Below, piece by piece: positions 1-6,583 of a DNA stretch of 11,515 bases. A program made the position numbers and the translations under genes. The notes under the pieces were generated by a model that did no database searches, had not been told where the DNA came from, and saw only the letters and a program-made list of their open reading frames with translations. Within the stretch, counting starts at the first letter, position 1; each line of letters begins with the position of its first letter. The DNA is from Hyphomicrobiales bacterium. GTDB lineage: Bacteria > Pseudomonadota > Alphaproteobacteria > Rhizobiales > Beijerinckiaceae. Where the stretch lies: positions 1 through 11,515 of the forward strand of contig JAQGJO010000460.1 in NCBI GenBank assembly GCA_028290595.1, read 5' to 3'.

Positions 1-974
1 AACGGCGAGACGGCAACGAAGATCAGCGCCATCGGCATCAGCGCGATACCGGCGCCGATAGCATCGAACCGGCCGGTGCTTTGCCATGTCAGCGGCAGCA
101 GGAACAGAACACCGTACATGCCGAATGTCATGGCTGTGGTGGCGGTCACAGCGCCGCGGAAGTCTCGTGAGTTGAAGATGTCGAGCGGTACGAGGGCCGC
201 CGCGCCGTGTTTCGATTCTATTTTGATGAACAGGGTCAGCGCCAACACGGCGGCGACAATGGCGGCAACGGCAATCGCAGGCGCATCGTGGGATTGGATC
301 GCCGCGAAAGCTAGGCTGCCCAGCGCCACGGCGCCGACAAGCTGAGCGGGCGCATCGAACTGCCGGTCCTTTGGATCGGAAGATTCCGGCACCGATGCAA
401 GGGCGAGAACCAGAGCGGCGAGGCTCAACGGAATGACCACGAGGAAAATGCTTCGCCAACCGAAGTGATTGATCAACACGCCGCCCAGGGTCGGACCGAT
501 CGCCATTGCTAGGCCATTGCAGGCTGCCCAGATTCCGAGTGCGCGGCCGCGTTCTGCCTCGTCATGCCAGACGACGCGGATGATCGCCAGGGAGGCGGGT
601 AGCAGGAGGGCTGCACCAACACCGGCGAACGCGCGGCCGGTGATCAAGACCGAGATCGACGGCGCGACCGCGCAGATGAGCGATGCGGCGGTGAAGACAG
701 CCGCACCGATCATGAAGATGCGCCGCCGGCCGTAGAGATCGGCCAGCAGGCCGCCGGTCAGCAGCAGCACCGCATAGACGAGGTTGTAGCTGTCGACGAC
801 CCATTGCAGCGCGATCACGCCAGAGTTGAAATGTTCGCCAATGGGGCGGGTGGCGAGATTGACCACGGCTGTATCAACCTGCGCGACGAGCACCGCCAGG
901 CAAAGCGTGAGCAGGGTGAGCCAGCGGGATTTTACGGCGCCGCTGACGGCGCGCGGAAAGCGGGTATCGTCCAT
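1..974 (-). CDS. DHA2-family (EmrB/QacA-like) MFS multidrug efflux transporter, C-terminus beyond the window
   Basis: This is an open frame of 324 codons starting at ATG 974 and running without a stop off the window start, so the C-terminal part is missing. It is an inner-membrane, proton-driven drug/H+ antiporter by family. Visible marks are the first-helix motif QVDTAVVNLA (residues about 32-41), motif A GGLLADLYGRRR (74-85) between helices 2 and 3, and motif C around GIWAACNGLAMAIGPTLGG (147-165, key G160-P161), which is typical of drug exporters. WRSIF follows shortly after, as in 14-helix DHA2 members. The substrate cannot be read from sequence. The gene is divergent from the small exported protein at 1161. 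An inverted repeat 55 bp upstream of its start matches one in front of the regulator at 1689, which suggests control by that regulator. The family call is firm; the exact start is less sure. Confidence 0.9.
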   Translation of the reverse strand, partial: MDDTRFPRAVSGAVKSRWLTLLTLCLAVLVAQVDTAVVNLATRPIGEHFNSGVIALQWVVDSYNLVYAVLLLTGGLLADLYGRRRIFMIGAAVFTAASLICAVAPSISVLITGRAFAGVGAALLLPASLAIIRVVWHDEAERGRALGIWAACNGLAMAIGPTLGGVLINHFGWRSIFLVVIPLSLAALVLALASVPESSDPKDRQFDAPAQLVGAVALGSLAFAAIQSHDAPAIAVAAIVAAVLALTLFIKIESKHGAAALVPLDIFNSRDFRGAVTATTAMTFGMYGVLFLLPLTWQSTGRFDAIGAGIALMPMALIFVAVSP

Positions 975-1028
975 GATGTTGGGCCTTGTTGGAGGATCGC
1001 CAAGCTTAACGCCGTGGTTGGCGAGATG

Positions 1029-1046
1029 TTTCGATGTGTGACGAAA
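1029..1046. promoter_or_regulatory. Candidate operator upstream of the DHA2 transporter (site 1)
   Basis: The site reads TTTCGAT-GTGT-GACGAAA, an inverted repeat that extends one base each side to GTTTCG/CGAAAC (1028-1033 and 1042-1047). It matches the palindrome at 1600-1617 at 15 of 18 positions. It lies in the divergent intergenic region, 55 bp before the transporter start and 115 bp before the small-protein start. That it is an operator is inferred from symmetry and recurrence. Confidence 0.55.
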
Positions 1047-1057
1047 CGTGTCCGCAT

Positions 1058-1071
1058 GTGCGCCAGCGCAC
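1058..1071. repeat. Short perfect inverted repeat in the divergent intergenic region
   Basis: GTGCGC-CA-GCGCAC is a perfect 6+6 bp inverted repeat with a 2-bp centre, 12 bp from the candidate operator at 1029-1046. It has no visible partner elsewhere in the window. It could be a second protein-binding site or chance in GC-rich DNA. Confidence 0.3.
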
Positions 1072-1160
1072 TGTTTGCTAATGCCGCGGATGCGAAAATG
1101 ACGTCCTTGCGCGACTGGTGGCCCAGACGCGGTAATTTGGGTTGGAACGGAGATAACGCC

Positions 1161-1571
1161 ATGAAAACTCTGATGACACTCGTGCTCGCAGCCTCTCTCG
1201 GGCATCTTGCGCCGGCCCTTGCTCAGGCGCCGAAGAAGGTTGCATCACCCGCATTGCAAAAGGAATTCGACGGGTTCATCGCAAAATTTCGTATGGCGGT
1301 GAAGGCCAATGACCCAGCCGCGGTTGCCGCCATGACGCGTCTGCCTTTCCAGGCTGACAGCTCAGTTCGCGATGCGGCGCAATTTCGTACAAAGATTTAC
1401 GCCGCCAGCTTCACGGCAAAAAATCGCACCTGCCTGCAGCGTAGCAAGGCCGTCTACGATCGCGATGGCGAAAACAACGAAAATTACTTCATTTTTTGCG
1501 GCAACAGCATCTTCGCCTTCACAAAGACGCCCGCCGGATTCCTTTTTACGGAAATCGGCCAGAACGACTGA
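1161..1571 (+). CDS. Small exported protein of unknown function (136 aa)
   Basis: The start at ATG 1161 is chosen because a GGAG ribosome binding site lies at about 1149-1152 and because the protein then begins with a clear signal peptide, MKTLMTLVLAASLGHLAPALA, with likely cleavage after ALA at residue 21. Longer upstream extensions in the same frame have no such signals. The mature part (about 115 residues) is soluble and periplasmic or secreted by prediction. It has a helical-looking start (LQKEFDGFIAKFRMAVKAND), then TRLPF, and two cysteines at 91 and 113 that could form a disulfide in the periplasm. The size and helix-then-strand pattern could suit an NTF2-like or cystatin-like fold, but this is a guess. 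I do not recognise the family with certainty. It lies between the DHA2 transporter and its presumed regulator. Confidence 0.72.
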   Translation: MKTLMTLVLAASLGHLAPALAQAPKKVASPALQKEFDGFIAKFRMAVKANDPAAVAAMTRLPFQADSSVRDAAQFRTKIYAASFTAKNRTCLQRSKAVYDRDGENNENYFIFCGNSIFAFTKTPAGFLFTEIGQND

Positions 1572-1572
1572 T

Positions 1573-1601
1573 TTGGCGACGATATGATAGGGTGCGATAT
1601 T
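1573..1601 (+). promoter_or_regulatory. Candidate promoter of the ArsR-type regulator
   Basis: TTGGCG (1573-1578) and GATATT (1596-1601) are separated by 17 bp, a fair sigma-70 layout. The -10 element overlaps the palindrome at 1600-1617, so a bound regulator would block initiation. It begins just after the stop codon of the upstream small gene. Confidence 0.4.
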
Positions 1602-1617
1602 TCGATGCGTATCGAAA
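1600..1617. promoter_or_regulatory. Candidate autoregulatory operator (site 2)
   Basis: TTTCGAT-GCGT-ATCGAAA is a perfect 7+7 bp inverted repeat with a 4-bp centre, 71 bp before the regulator start at 1689. The 18-mer recurs with three changes at 1029-1046, ahead of the DHA2 transporter. The position over a likely -10 element fits repression. Binding by the adjacent regulator is inferred. Confidence 0.6.
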
Positions 1618-1688
1618 CATGCCATACTGGAACAGTGGTATTGCAGCGCTAGATCATAAACATGATTGGCTTTCTGCACGAGGCGCGC

Positions 1689-2417
1689 ATGTCCAATATT
1701 CCAAACGTCTCTTCGCCCAGCTCTTCTGCGCCAAATTTTTCCGGAACGGCGTTTCTGCTCGCCGACCAGGCTCGCGCGATCATGCTAACGACTCTGCTGG
1801 ACGGACGCGCCTTGCCGGCGGGTGAGTTGGCCTATGCCTCCGGCATCACCGCGCAGACCGCCAGTTCCCATCTCGCCAAGCTGCTTGCCGGCGGCCTCGT
1901 TTCGGTCGAGACGGAAGGGCGGCATCGCTATTACCGCCTGGCCGGTGCGCATGTCGCCCAGGTGCTGGAGCATCTGGCCGTGATTCAGCCCGTTGCTTCG
2001 ATCAGGCGCAAGGCGCTCAGCCCGCAGGAGCGGCAGCTTCAGTCCTGCCGCTGCTGCTACGATCACCTTGCCGGCAAGGTTGGCGTTGCGGTGACGCAGG
2101 CCCTGCTGGAGCGGGGCTATATTTGTTCCGCCGCCGACAAGCAGTTTGAGGTGACGCCGGCCGGTATCGACTGGTTCGCCAGCATGGGTCTGGACGTCCA
2201 CGCCATCAAGCCAACCCGCCGCGGCCTCGCCCGGCAATGCCTCGACTGGACCGAGCGGCAGCACCATCTTGCCGGGCCGCTTGGCGTGCAGTTCATGCGG
2301 CTGCTCTGCGCGAGGGGCTGGTTGCGGCGCTCGACATCATCGCGCGCCGTGCTGGTGACGCCGAAAGGCTGCATCGGGTTCAAGGAGCAGCTTGGCGTGG
2401 AGACGACGGCATTGTAG
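1689..2417 (+). CDS. ArsR-type winged-helix transcriptional regulator with Cys-rich patch (242 aa)
   Basis: Start 1689 is preferred over the in-frame ATG at 1662 because GAGG at 1680-1683 sits 5 bp upstream, whereas 1662 has no ribosome binding site. Residues about 20-95 form an ArsR-like winged helix: ALPAGELAYASGITAQTASSHLA is the helix-turn-helix and VSVETEGRHRYYRLA the wing. It is about twice the size of a normal ArsR. The C-terminal half has SCRCCYDHLAGK (119-130), where YDHLAG is a motif I recall from long ArsR-type regulators that sit beside transporter genes. Cys120, Cys122 and Cys123 might sense a metal, metalloid or thiol-reactive drug, but no ligand can be assigned. It probably represses itself and the DHA2 transporter through the palindromes at 1600-1617 and 1029-1046. 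It converges on the end of the arsenic operon with only 9 bp between stop codons. Confidence 0.85.
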   Translation: MSNIPNVSSPSSSAPNFSGTAFLLADQARAIMLTTLLDGRALPAGELAYASGITAQTASSHLAKLLAGGLVSVETEGRHRYYRLAGAHVAQVLEHLAVIQPVASIRRKALSPQERQLQSCRCCYDHLAGKVGVAVTQALLERGYICSAADKQFEVTPAGIDWFASMGLDVHAIKPTRRGLARQCLDWTERQHHLAGPLGVQFMRLLCARGWLRRSTSSRAVLVTPKGCIGFKEQLGVETTAL

Positions 2418-2426
2418 CTCGCTGGA

Positions 2427-3632
2427 TCAATCGATCGCCGGCCGCCAAACATGGCGTGCAAGGACAAGGGCGATGGCGCAATTGGTCAGAGTCAATACGG
2501 CTAAAACCGACATTGTGAGATTGGCACCGCCGAATTCTATGAGCAGAGCTCCAATCGAAGGAGCGGCCGCCTGTGCAATCAGGCTGGGCATCGCCAGCTT
2601 TCCCATTATGGCTGCATAATTGCCGGGACCGAAGACCGCCAACGGTAGCGTTCCCTTCGCAATCGAGCCGATGCCGTTACCGGCGCCATAAAGTATCAAG
2701 GCGACGAGCGCCAACGGCGCGCTGAACAGAAGCAGGCTCACGCCCGCCGCAATCAGCGCCGCGGAGCCCAGCATCGTCCACATCGGATGATAACGCGGTC
2801 CGAAGGACCATTCGACCAGGCGGGCGCCGACTTGCGACGGTCCGATCAGGGCGCCGAGGGCGACGGCTCCGGCCAGTTCAAGACCCCGCGCGTGCAGCAG
2901 CGTCAACAAATGCACCGAAATAAGCGACGTCGTGATGGCGGTGAATGAGAGGATCAACGCCAGCAAAACAAACGTCTGTCCATAGCTTGAGACCCTGGCG
3001 TCCAGTGTTTTAACGGATTCAGCCACTGCCAGGGGCGGTGCGCGCGGGATCAGGAAAAGATGGATCGGAAGACAGACCGCCATCTGAATGCCGGCATAGA
3101 TCAGGCAGGTGTTGCGCCATCCATAGGCTTCGACGAGGAACGCGCTGAGAGGCCAGCAGACCGTGCTGGCGAAGCCGCCGAAAAGTGTAAGATTGGTGAT
3201 GGCCTTGCGTGCGCCGGCGCCATAGAGACGGCCCAGGGTGGCGAATGCCGCATCATAGAGGCCGGCGCCCATGCCTGCCCCCGTGATGAGCCAGCCGCCG
3301 ACATAGAAAGGCCACGTCGTTGCAAATGAAATCGTACAAAGCCCGAGCGCCATCAGCACCGAACTTGCGGAGAGAACCGGCCGTCCGCCGTGCTTCTGGA
3401 CAAGGCGGCCGATGAGCGGCGAACACGCTCCGGCAACGAGCATGCCCAGCGAGAGACCGCCGACGACCCAGGACAATAACCAGCCGGTATCTCTGGTAAT
3501 GACCGGCGCCAGCACAGCCAGCAGGTAATAAGACGAGCCCCAGGTGAGGATCTGGGTGATGCCAAGGCCGGGAACAACGAGATATCGCCTGGCGAAGCCG
3601 GGTGGGGAATCCGTCATCGCAGTGTCCGTCAT
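2427..3632 (-). CDS. MFS transporter, last gene of the ars operon (possible ArsK-like efflux pump)
   Basis: The protein has 401 aa and about 12 hydrophobic segments. A motif-A-like [13 protein letters not shown] lies at residues about 75-87 between helices 2 and 3, and glycine-rich helices follow ([21 protein letters not shown]). ATG 3632 overlaps the arsH stop as ATGA, so translation is probably coupled; a second in-frame ATG at residue 6 is also possible. An MFS gene placed here suggests efflux of arsenite, antimonite or trivalent organoarsenicals. ArsK of Agrobacterium is an MFS protein reported in that role, and this could be its relative. ArsJ is less likely, because no partner glyceraldehyde-3-phosphate dehydrogenase gene is present. 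No ArsB or Acr3 pump is seen, so this may be the operon's only active exporter. The family is sure; the substrate is inferred from context. Confidence 0.88.
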   Translation of the reverse strand: MTDTAMTDSPPGFARRYLVVPGLGITQILTWGSSYYLLAVLAPVITRDTGWLLSWVVGGLSLGMLVAGACSPLIGRLVQKHGGRPVLSASSVLMALGLCTISFATTWPFYVGGWLITGAGMGAGLYDAAFATLGRLYGAGARKAITNLTLFGGFASTVCWPLSAFLVEAYGWRNTCLIYAGIQMAVCLPIHLFLIPRAPPLAVAESVKTLDARVSSYGQTFVLLALILSFTAITTSLISVHLLTLLHARGLELAGAVALGALIGPSQVGARLVEWSFGPRYHPMWTMLGSAALIAAGVSLLLFSAPLALVALILYGAGNGIGSIAKGTLPLAVFGPGNYAAIMGKLAMPSLIAQAAAPSIGALLIEFGGANLTMSVLAVLTLTNCAIALVLARHVWRPAID

Positions 3633-4336
3633 ATCCGCTGCAATTGGGTGCGCGCGGCAAGTTTATCAGCCGTTTCCTTGCGCTCGCTGTAGCGTGACGT
3701 GAGATAGTCGGAACGATCTCTTGTCAGCAGAGTGAATTTCACCAGTTCCTCCATCACGTCCACCACGCGCTCATAATAAGCGGAAGCTTTCATGCGGCCG
3801 GCCTCGTCGAATTGTTCATAGGCTTTGGCGACCGACGATTGATTCGGGATCGTCAGCATGCGCATCCAGCGACCGAGCACGCGCAGTTGATTGACTGCGT
3901 TGAACGATTGCGAACCACCACTGACCTGCATGACGGCCAGCGTCTTGCCTTGCGTTGGCCGCACCGCGCCGATGGACAGGGGAATCCAGTCGATCTGCAT
4001 TTTGAGGATGCCGGTCATGGCGCCGTGACGCTCCGGGCTGGTCCAGACTTGTCCTTCCGACCAGGCGCACAGTTCGCGCAGTTCGGCGACCTTCGGATGG
4101 TCGGCCGAGGTGCTGTCGGGCAGGGGCAGTCCGAGCGGATCGAAGATGCGGGTTTCGGCGCCGAGATGGTCGAGCAGGCGAGCCGCTTCCAAGGTCAGCA
4201 GACGGCTGAAGGAGCGCTCGCGTAACGAGCCGTAGAGCAGCAGGATGCGCGGCTTGTGGGTGGCGCGCTCGCGCGGCTCAAGGCGTTCGATGTCGGGCTG
4301 CGGCAACAGCGCCGCGTCGAGATTGGGCAAATCCAT
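3629..4336 (-). CDS. arsH: ArsH, NADPH-dependent FMN organoarsenical oxidase
   Basis: This is a 235-aa flavodoxin-like protein of normal ArsH length. Visible family marks are the phosphate-binding loop [13 protein letters not shown] (residues 35-47) that holds FMN, the hallmark [21 protein letters not shown] (99-119), and [15 protein letters not shown] (138-152). Characterised ArsH proteins oxidise toxic trivalent methyl- and aromatic arsenicals to less toxic pentavalent forms with NADPH, in the cytoplasm. ATG 4336 starts 2 bp after the aquaporin stop; a longer reading upstream in this frame overlaps the aquaporin gene and has no ArsH similarity. The end overlaps the MFS start by 4 bp. No arsM methyltransferase is nearby, so the organoarsenical may come from other organisms, or arsM lies elsewhere. 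Confidence 0.96.
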   Translation of the reverse strand: MDLPNLDAALLPQPDIERLEPRERATHKPRILLLYGSLRERSFSRLLTLEAARLLDHLGAETRIFDPLGLPLPDSTSADHPKVAELRELCAWSEGQVWTSPERHGAMTGILKMQIDWIPLSIGAVRPTQGKTLAVMQVSGGSQSFNAVNQLRVLGRWMRMLTIPNQSSVAKAYEQFDEAGRMKASAYYERVVDVMEELVKFTLLTRDRSDYLTSRYSERKETADKLAARTQLQRI

Positions 4337-4338
4337 GA

Positions 4339-5037
4339 TCAACTCGGTTTGACCGCCATTTCGGTTGCAATTGAGGGAGCGGGACTCAGCAGCCAGTGTA
4401 TCAGCGCAAGTCCTGCAAGTGCGCCGGCCAGTTGCGCGACGACGAACATCGGCACGTCCGCCGGCGCGATGCCGGAGAAACTTCTGGTCAACGCGCGGGC
4501 CATGGTGACGGCGGGGTTGGCGAACGAGGTCGACGCGGTGAACCAATAGGCGGCCGTGATGTAGAGGCCGACAGCGAGCGGAACTGCTTCGTTTTTGAAA
4601 CGCGAGATGGCCAGGATCATTACGAGAAGTCCGAACGTGGCGACGAATTCGGCGAACCATTGTGCGGGGCCGGTGCGCGCCTTGATGCCGAATTCGATGA
4701 GCGGCAATTCGAACATGCCGTGGGCGACAAGCGTCCCCAGACAGGCGCCGACGATCTGCGCAGCGACATAAGGCGCGCAGTCCTGCCATGGCAGTTCACT
4801 GCGCAGGCTCATCACAAGCGATACGGCGGGATTGAAATGCGCGCCGGACACAGGCCCGAATGCAAGGATCAGCACGACGAGGATTGCGCCCGTCGGCAAG
4901 GTGTTGCCGAGCAAAGCGAGCGCGACATTTCCGCCGGCGAGGCGTTCCGCCATGATGCCGGAGCCGACGATGGTTGCCACCAGCAGGCCGGCGCCGAGGC
5001 CTTCCGCCACGAGGCGTTTGCTGAGAGGAAAGGTCAC
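4339..5037 (-). CDS. aqpS: AqpS-like aquaglyceroporin for arsenite efflux
   Basis: This is a 232-aa membrane channel of the MIP family with both signature loops: HFNPAV (NPA at 69-71) and [10 protein letters not shown] (NPA at 174-176, followed by the selectivity-filter-type Arg181). The start is a GTG at 5037 that overlaps the ArsC stop as GTGA; it gives the expected short N-terminus before the first helix ([21 protein letters not shown]) and fits translational coupling. In Sinorhizobium meliloti, AqpS sits between arsR and arsC/arsH and lets arsenite, produced inside by ArsC, flow out down its gradient. The same gene company here supports that role. Simple water or glycerol transport cannot be excluded from sequence. 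The symbol rests on context as much as on sequence. Confidence 0.93.
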   Translation of the reverse strand: MTFPLSKRLVAEGLGAGLLVATIVGSGIMAERLAGGNVALALLGNTLPTGAILVVLILAFGPVSGAHFNPAVSLVMSLRSELPWQDCAPYVAAQIVGACLGTLVAHGMFELPLIEFGIKARTGPAQWFAEFVATFGLLVMILAISRFKNEAVPLAVGLYITAAYWFTASTSFANPAVTMARALTRSFSGIAPADVPMFVVAQLAGALAGLALIHWLLSPAPSIATEMAVKPS

Positions 5038-5474
5038 GCCGTTGCGACCCGCCGGCCGTGTTCGTCGATCACGCGTTCGCCGTCTTCCTTGAAGAATTCG
5101 CTTTGTTGCGGCGGCAGTAGATCGAGAACCAGTTCGGACGGACGGCACAGGCGAACGCCTTTCGGCGTTACAACAAGGGGGCGGTTCATCAGGATCGGAT
5201 GTTCACCGATGGAGGCCAGCAAAGCGCTATCGGACAGGGACGGATTGCCAAGGCCGAGATCGTGAAATGGCGTTCCCTTCTCTCGCAACACCTGACGCAC
5301 GCTGAGGCCGGCGCGGGCCAGTAATTGCGTCAGCAGCAGGCGCGTCGGCGGGCACTTCAGATATTCGATGATATGCGGCTCGATGCCGGCGTTGCGGATC
5401 ATCGCCAGGGTGTTGCGCGAGGTCTCACAGGCGGGGTTGTGATAAATGATAACGTCAAGAAGTTTATCTTGCAT
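5034..5474 (-). CDS. arsC: Glutaredoxin-type arsenate reductase ArsC
   Basis: The protein has 146 aa, close to the usual 140 or so. HNPACETSRNTL (residues 12-23) carries the catalytic Cys16. Arg64 (LREK), Arg98 (MNRPLVVTPKG) and Arg111 (LCRPSE) correspond to the three arginines that bind arsenate in the plasmid R773 enzyme. It reduces arsenate to arsenite in the cytoplasm with glutathione and glutaredoxin. ATG 5474 shares its A with the TGA that would end the upstream phosphatase-type gene in its corrected frame. All key residues are present, so this reductase should work and may cover for the damaged one upstream. Because of that upstream frameshift, the ArsC frame is also open all the way back to 5999, giving a possible 321-aa fusion. 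Confidence 0.96.
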   Translation of the reverse strand: MQDKLLDVIIYHNPACETSRNTLAMIRNAGIEPHIIEYLKCPPTRLLLTQLLARAGLSVRQVLREKGTPFHDLGLGNPSLSDSALLASIGEHPILMNRPLVVTPKGVRLCRPSELVLDLLPPQQSEFFKEDGERVIDEHGRRVATA

Positions 5475-5999
5475 CACGCCACCTCCGGCCGCTTGCGCGA
5501 TGCGCCGTCGAGATGGCCGATCTCGCTCAGGTGCTTGGTCAATGTCATTTTGTCGAGACTGGCGAGCGGCAGATTGGTGAACGCCGTGATCCGGTTCTTG
5601 AGATAGCGCGCCGCTGTGACGAAGGCGGCTTCCTTCTCGATGTCGGTGCCTTCGACAGCGGCGGGGTCTTCGATGCCCCAATGGGCCGTCATCGGTTGTC
5701 CCGGCCAGAAGGGACAGGTTTCGCCGGCGGCGCTGTCGCAGACGGTGAAGACGAAATCCATTTCCGGTGCGCCGGGACCGGCGAATTCGTCCCAGCTTTT
5801 CGCGCATATTGTCGGTGGGATAATTCAGGGCTTCGAGCACTTTCACTGCGAAGGGATTGACGGCTCCCTTGGGCTGGCTGCCCGCCGAGAAGGCTTTGAA
5901 ACGGCCTGCGCCATCCTTGCGCAAAATGGATTCGGCCAGGATCGAGCGGGCGCTGTTACCGGTGCATAGAAACAGGACGTTGTAGACGCGATTACTCAT
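5474..5999 (-). pseudogene. Low-molecular-weight phosphatase-type arsenate reductase, frameshifted
   Basis: The N-terminus VLFLCTGNSARS holds the P-loop CX5R (Cys12 to Arg18) of LMW tyrosine phosphatase-like arsenate reductases, which reduce arsenate with thioredoxin or glutathione systems. The family sequence is clear to Arg66 (NYPTDNMR). It then moves to another frame at about 5797-5801 (KSWDEFAGPGAPEMDFVFTVCD onward), with the DPA loop Asp in WGIEDPAAVEG, and ends at the TGA at 5474. The span of 526 bases is one more than a multiple of three, so the change is +1 or -2. Two lost bases before KSW fit the usual RSKSW best. In the shifted frame there is no stop until the end of arsC. The start overlaps the arsR end by 8 bp. 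A sequencing error is a real alternative to a mutation. Confidence 0.85.
5797..5804 (-). other. Frameshift site in the phosphatase-type arsenate reductase
   Basis: On the minus strand the bases read CGC-G-AAAA-GC. Upstream codons are in frame to CGC (Arg66). Family-like sequence resumes as AAA-AGC-TGG (Lys-Ser-Trp) one base out of frame. A run of only four A is a modest slippage target. Confidence 0.8.
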
Positions 6000-6348
6000 G
6001 AGAGACCTCCATAGGCGGACAGCAGGGGGTGAGATCTGCGATCAGCGGCGCACAGAGATCGGCGCGGCCGCCGCAGCAGTCCTTGATCAGGTAGAGCGTC
6101 ATGGCGCGGAAGCGGGCGAGATCGGCGCGATAGATGATGGAGCGGCTGTGCCGCTCGCCGACGATCAGGCCAGCGCGCGACAGAATCGCGAGATGGGCCG
6201 ACATGGTGTTTTGCGGCACCTCGATCAGTCGCGCCAACTCGCCGGCGGGGACGCCATCAGGCTCGTGTTTAACCAGCAGCCGGAACGTCTCCAGCCGGGT
6301 CGGCTGGGCGAGGGCGGCCAGGGCGGCAATGACTTCTATATTTTCCAT
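5992..6348 (-). CDS. arsR: ArsR arsenite-responsive repressor
   Basis: The protein has 118 aa with the ArsR/SmtB winged-helix fold: ALAQPTRLETFRLLV at residues 12-26, and recognition helix region VPQNTMSAHLAILSRAGLI (44-62) followed by the wing to IIYRAD. Candidate As(III) ligands are Cys91, Cys92 and Cys99 (KDCCGGRADLC), resembling the C-terminal three-Cys site of Acidithiobacillus ferrooxidans ArsR rather than the ELCVCDL motif in the E. coli helix. A further pair, Cys109-Cys110, lies near the end. It should bind the inverted repeat at 6347-6370 and leave it when arsenite binds, inducing the operon and itself. The start ATG 6348 gives the normal family N-terminus but has no strong ribosome binding site, in line with a leaderless mRNA. 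Its end overlaps the next gene by 8 bp. Confidence 0.95.
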   Translation of the reverse strand: MENIEVIAALAALAQPTRLETFRLLVKHEPDGVPAGELARLIEVPQNTMSAHLAILSRAGLIVGERHSRSIIYRADLARFRAMTLYLIKDCCGGRADLCAPLIADLTPCCPPMEVSHE

Positions 6349-6370
6349 ATATCCAGAATAACGGATATAT
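6347..6370. promoter_or_regulatory. ArsR operator
   Basis: A perfect inverted repeat ATATATCC-N8-GGATATAT has 8-bp arms and an 8-bp spacer. It covers the -10 element and the first two bases of the arsR start codon, so binding would block initiation directly. The AT-rich arms contrast with the GC-rich surroundings. Assignment to ArsR rests on position and symmetry. Confidence 0.8.
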
Positions 6371-6383
6371 ATGACGAGAGCAA
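6355..6383 (-). promoter_or_regulatory. Promoter of the ars operon
   Basis: On the minus strand TTGCTC (6383-6378) and TATTCT (6360-6355) are spaced by exactly 17 bp. The -10 lies inside the ArsR operator spacer. The expected start point, about 7 bases downstream of the -10, falls on or next to the A of the arsR ATG (6348), which predicts a leaderless transcript. Confidence 0.65.
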
Positions 6384-6507
6384 GACACTTGGGCAGGGGA
6401 AACCGCCGTCATTGCGCAGTCGTATTGCGACATAACCCGCGGTGGGAACGGGGTTTGCCGGCACGCGAACAAGCGGTGCACGAAACTGTCATATGCGCCA
6501 ATTGCGG

Positions 6508-6536
6508 TTGCTGCCGGGGTGCTTCGGGCACATGAT
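6508..6536 (+). promoter_or_regulatory. Weak candidate promoter for the small exported protein at 6584
   Basis: TTGCTG (6508-6513) and CATGAT (6531-6536) are 17 bp apart, about 48 bp before the chosen start codon. Both elements differ from consensus, so this is tentative. Confidence 0.3.
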
Positions 6537-6583
6537 ACGGTGATGGTGCGGTGCGGTCGCGCTCTGACGTGATGAGGTCGCGA

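Noticed and set aside
804..1571. 255-codon reading of the small exported protein gene
   Set aside because: The extra N-terminal part overlaps the start of the DHA2 gene and the operator region. The ATG at 1161 has a ribosome binding site and a signal peptide.
4396..5265. 289-codon open frame on the plus strand
   Set aside because: It is antisense to the aquaporin and ArsC genes, whose family motifs are intact. Its own product is charged, low-complexity and without any motif.
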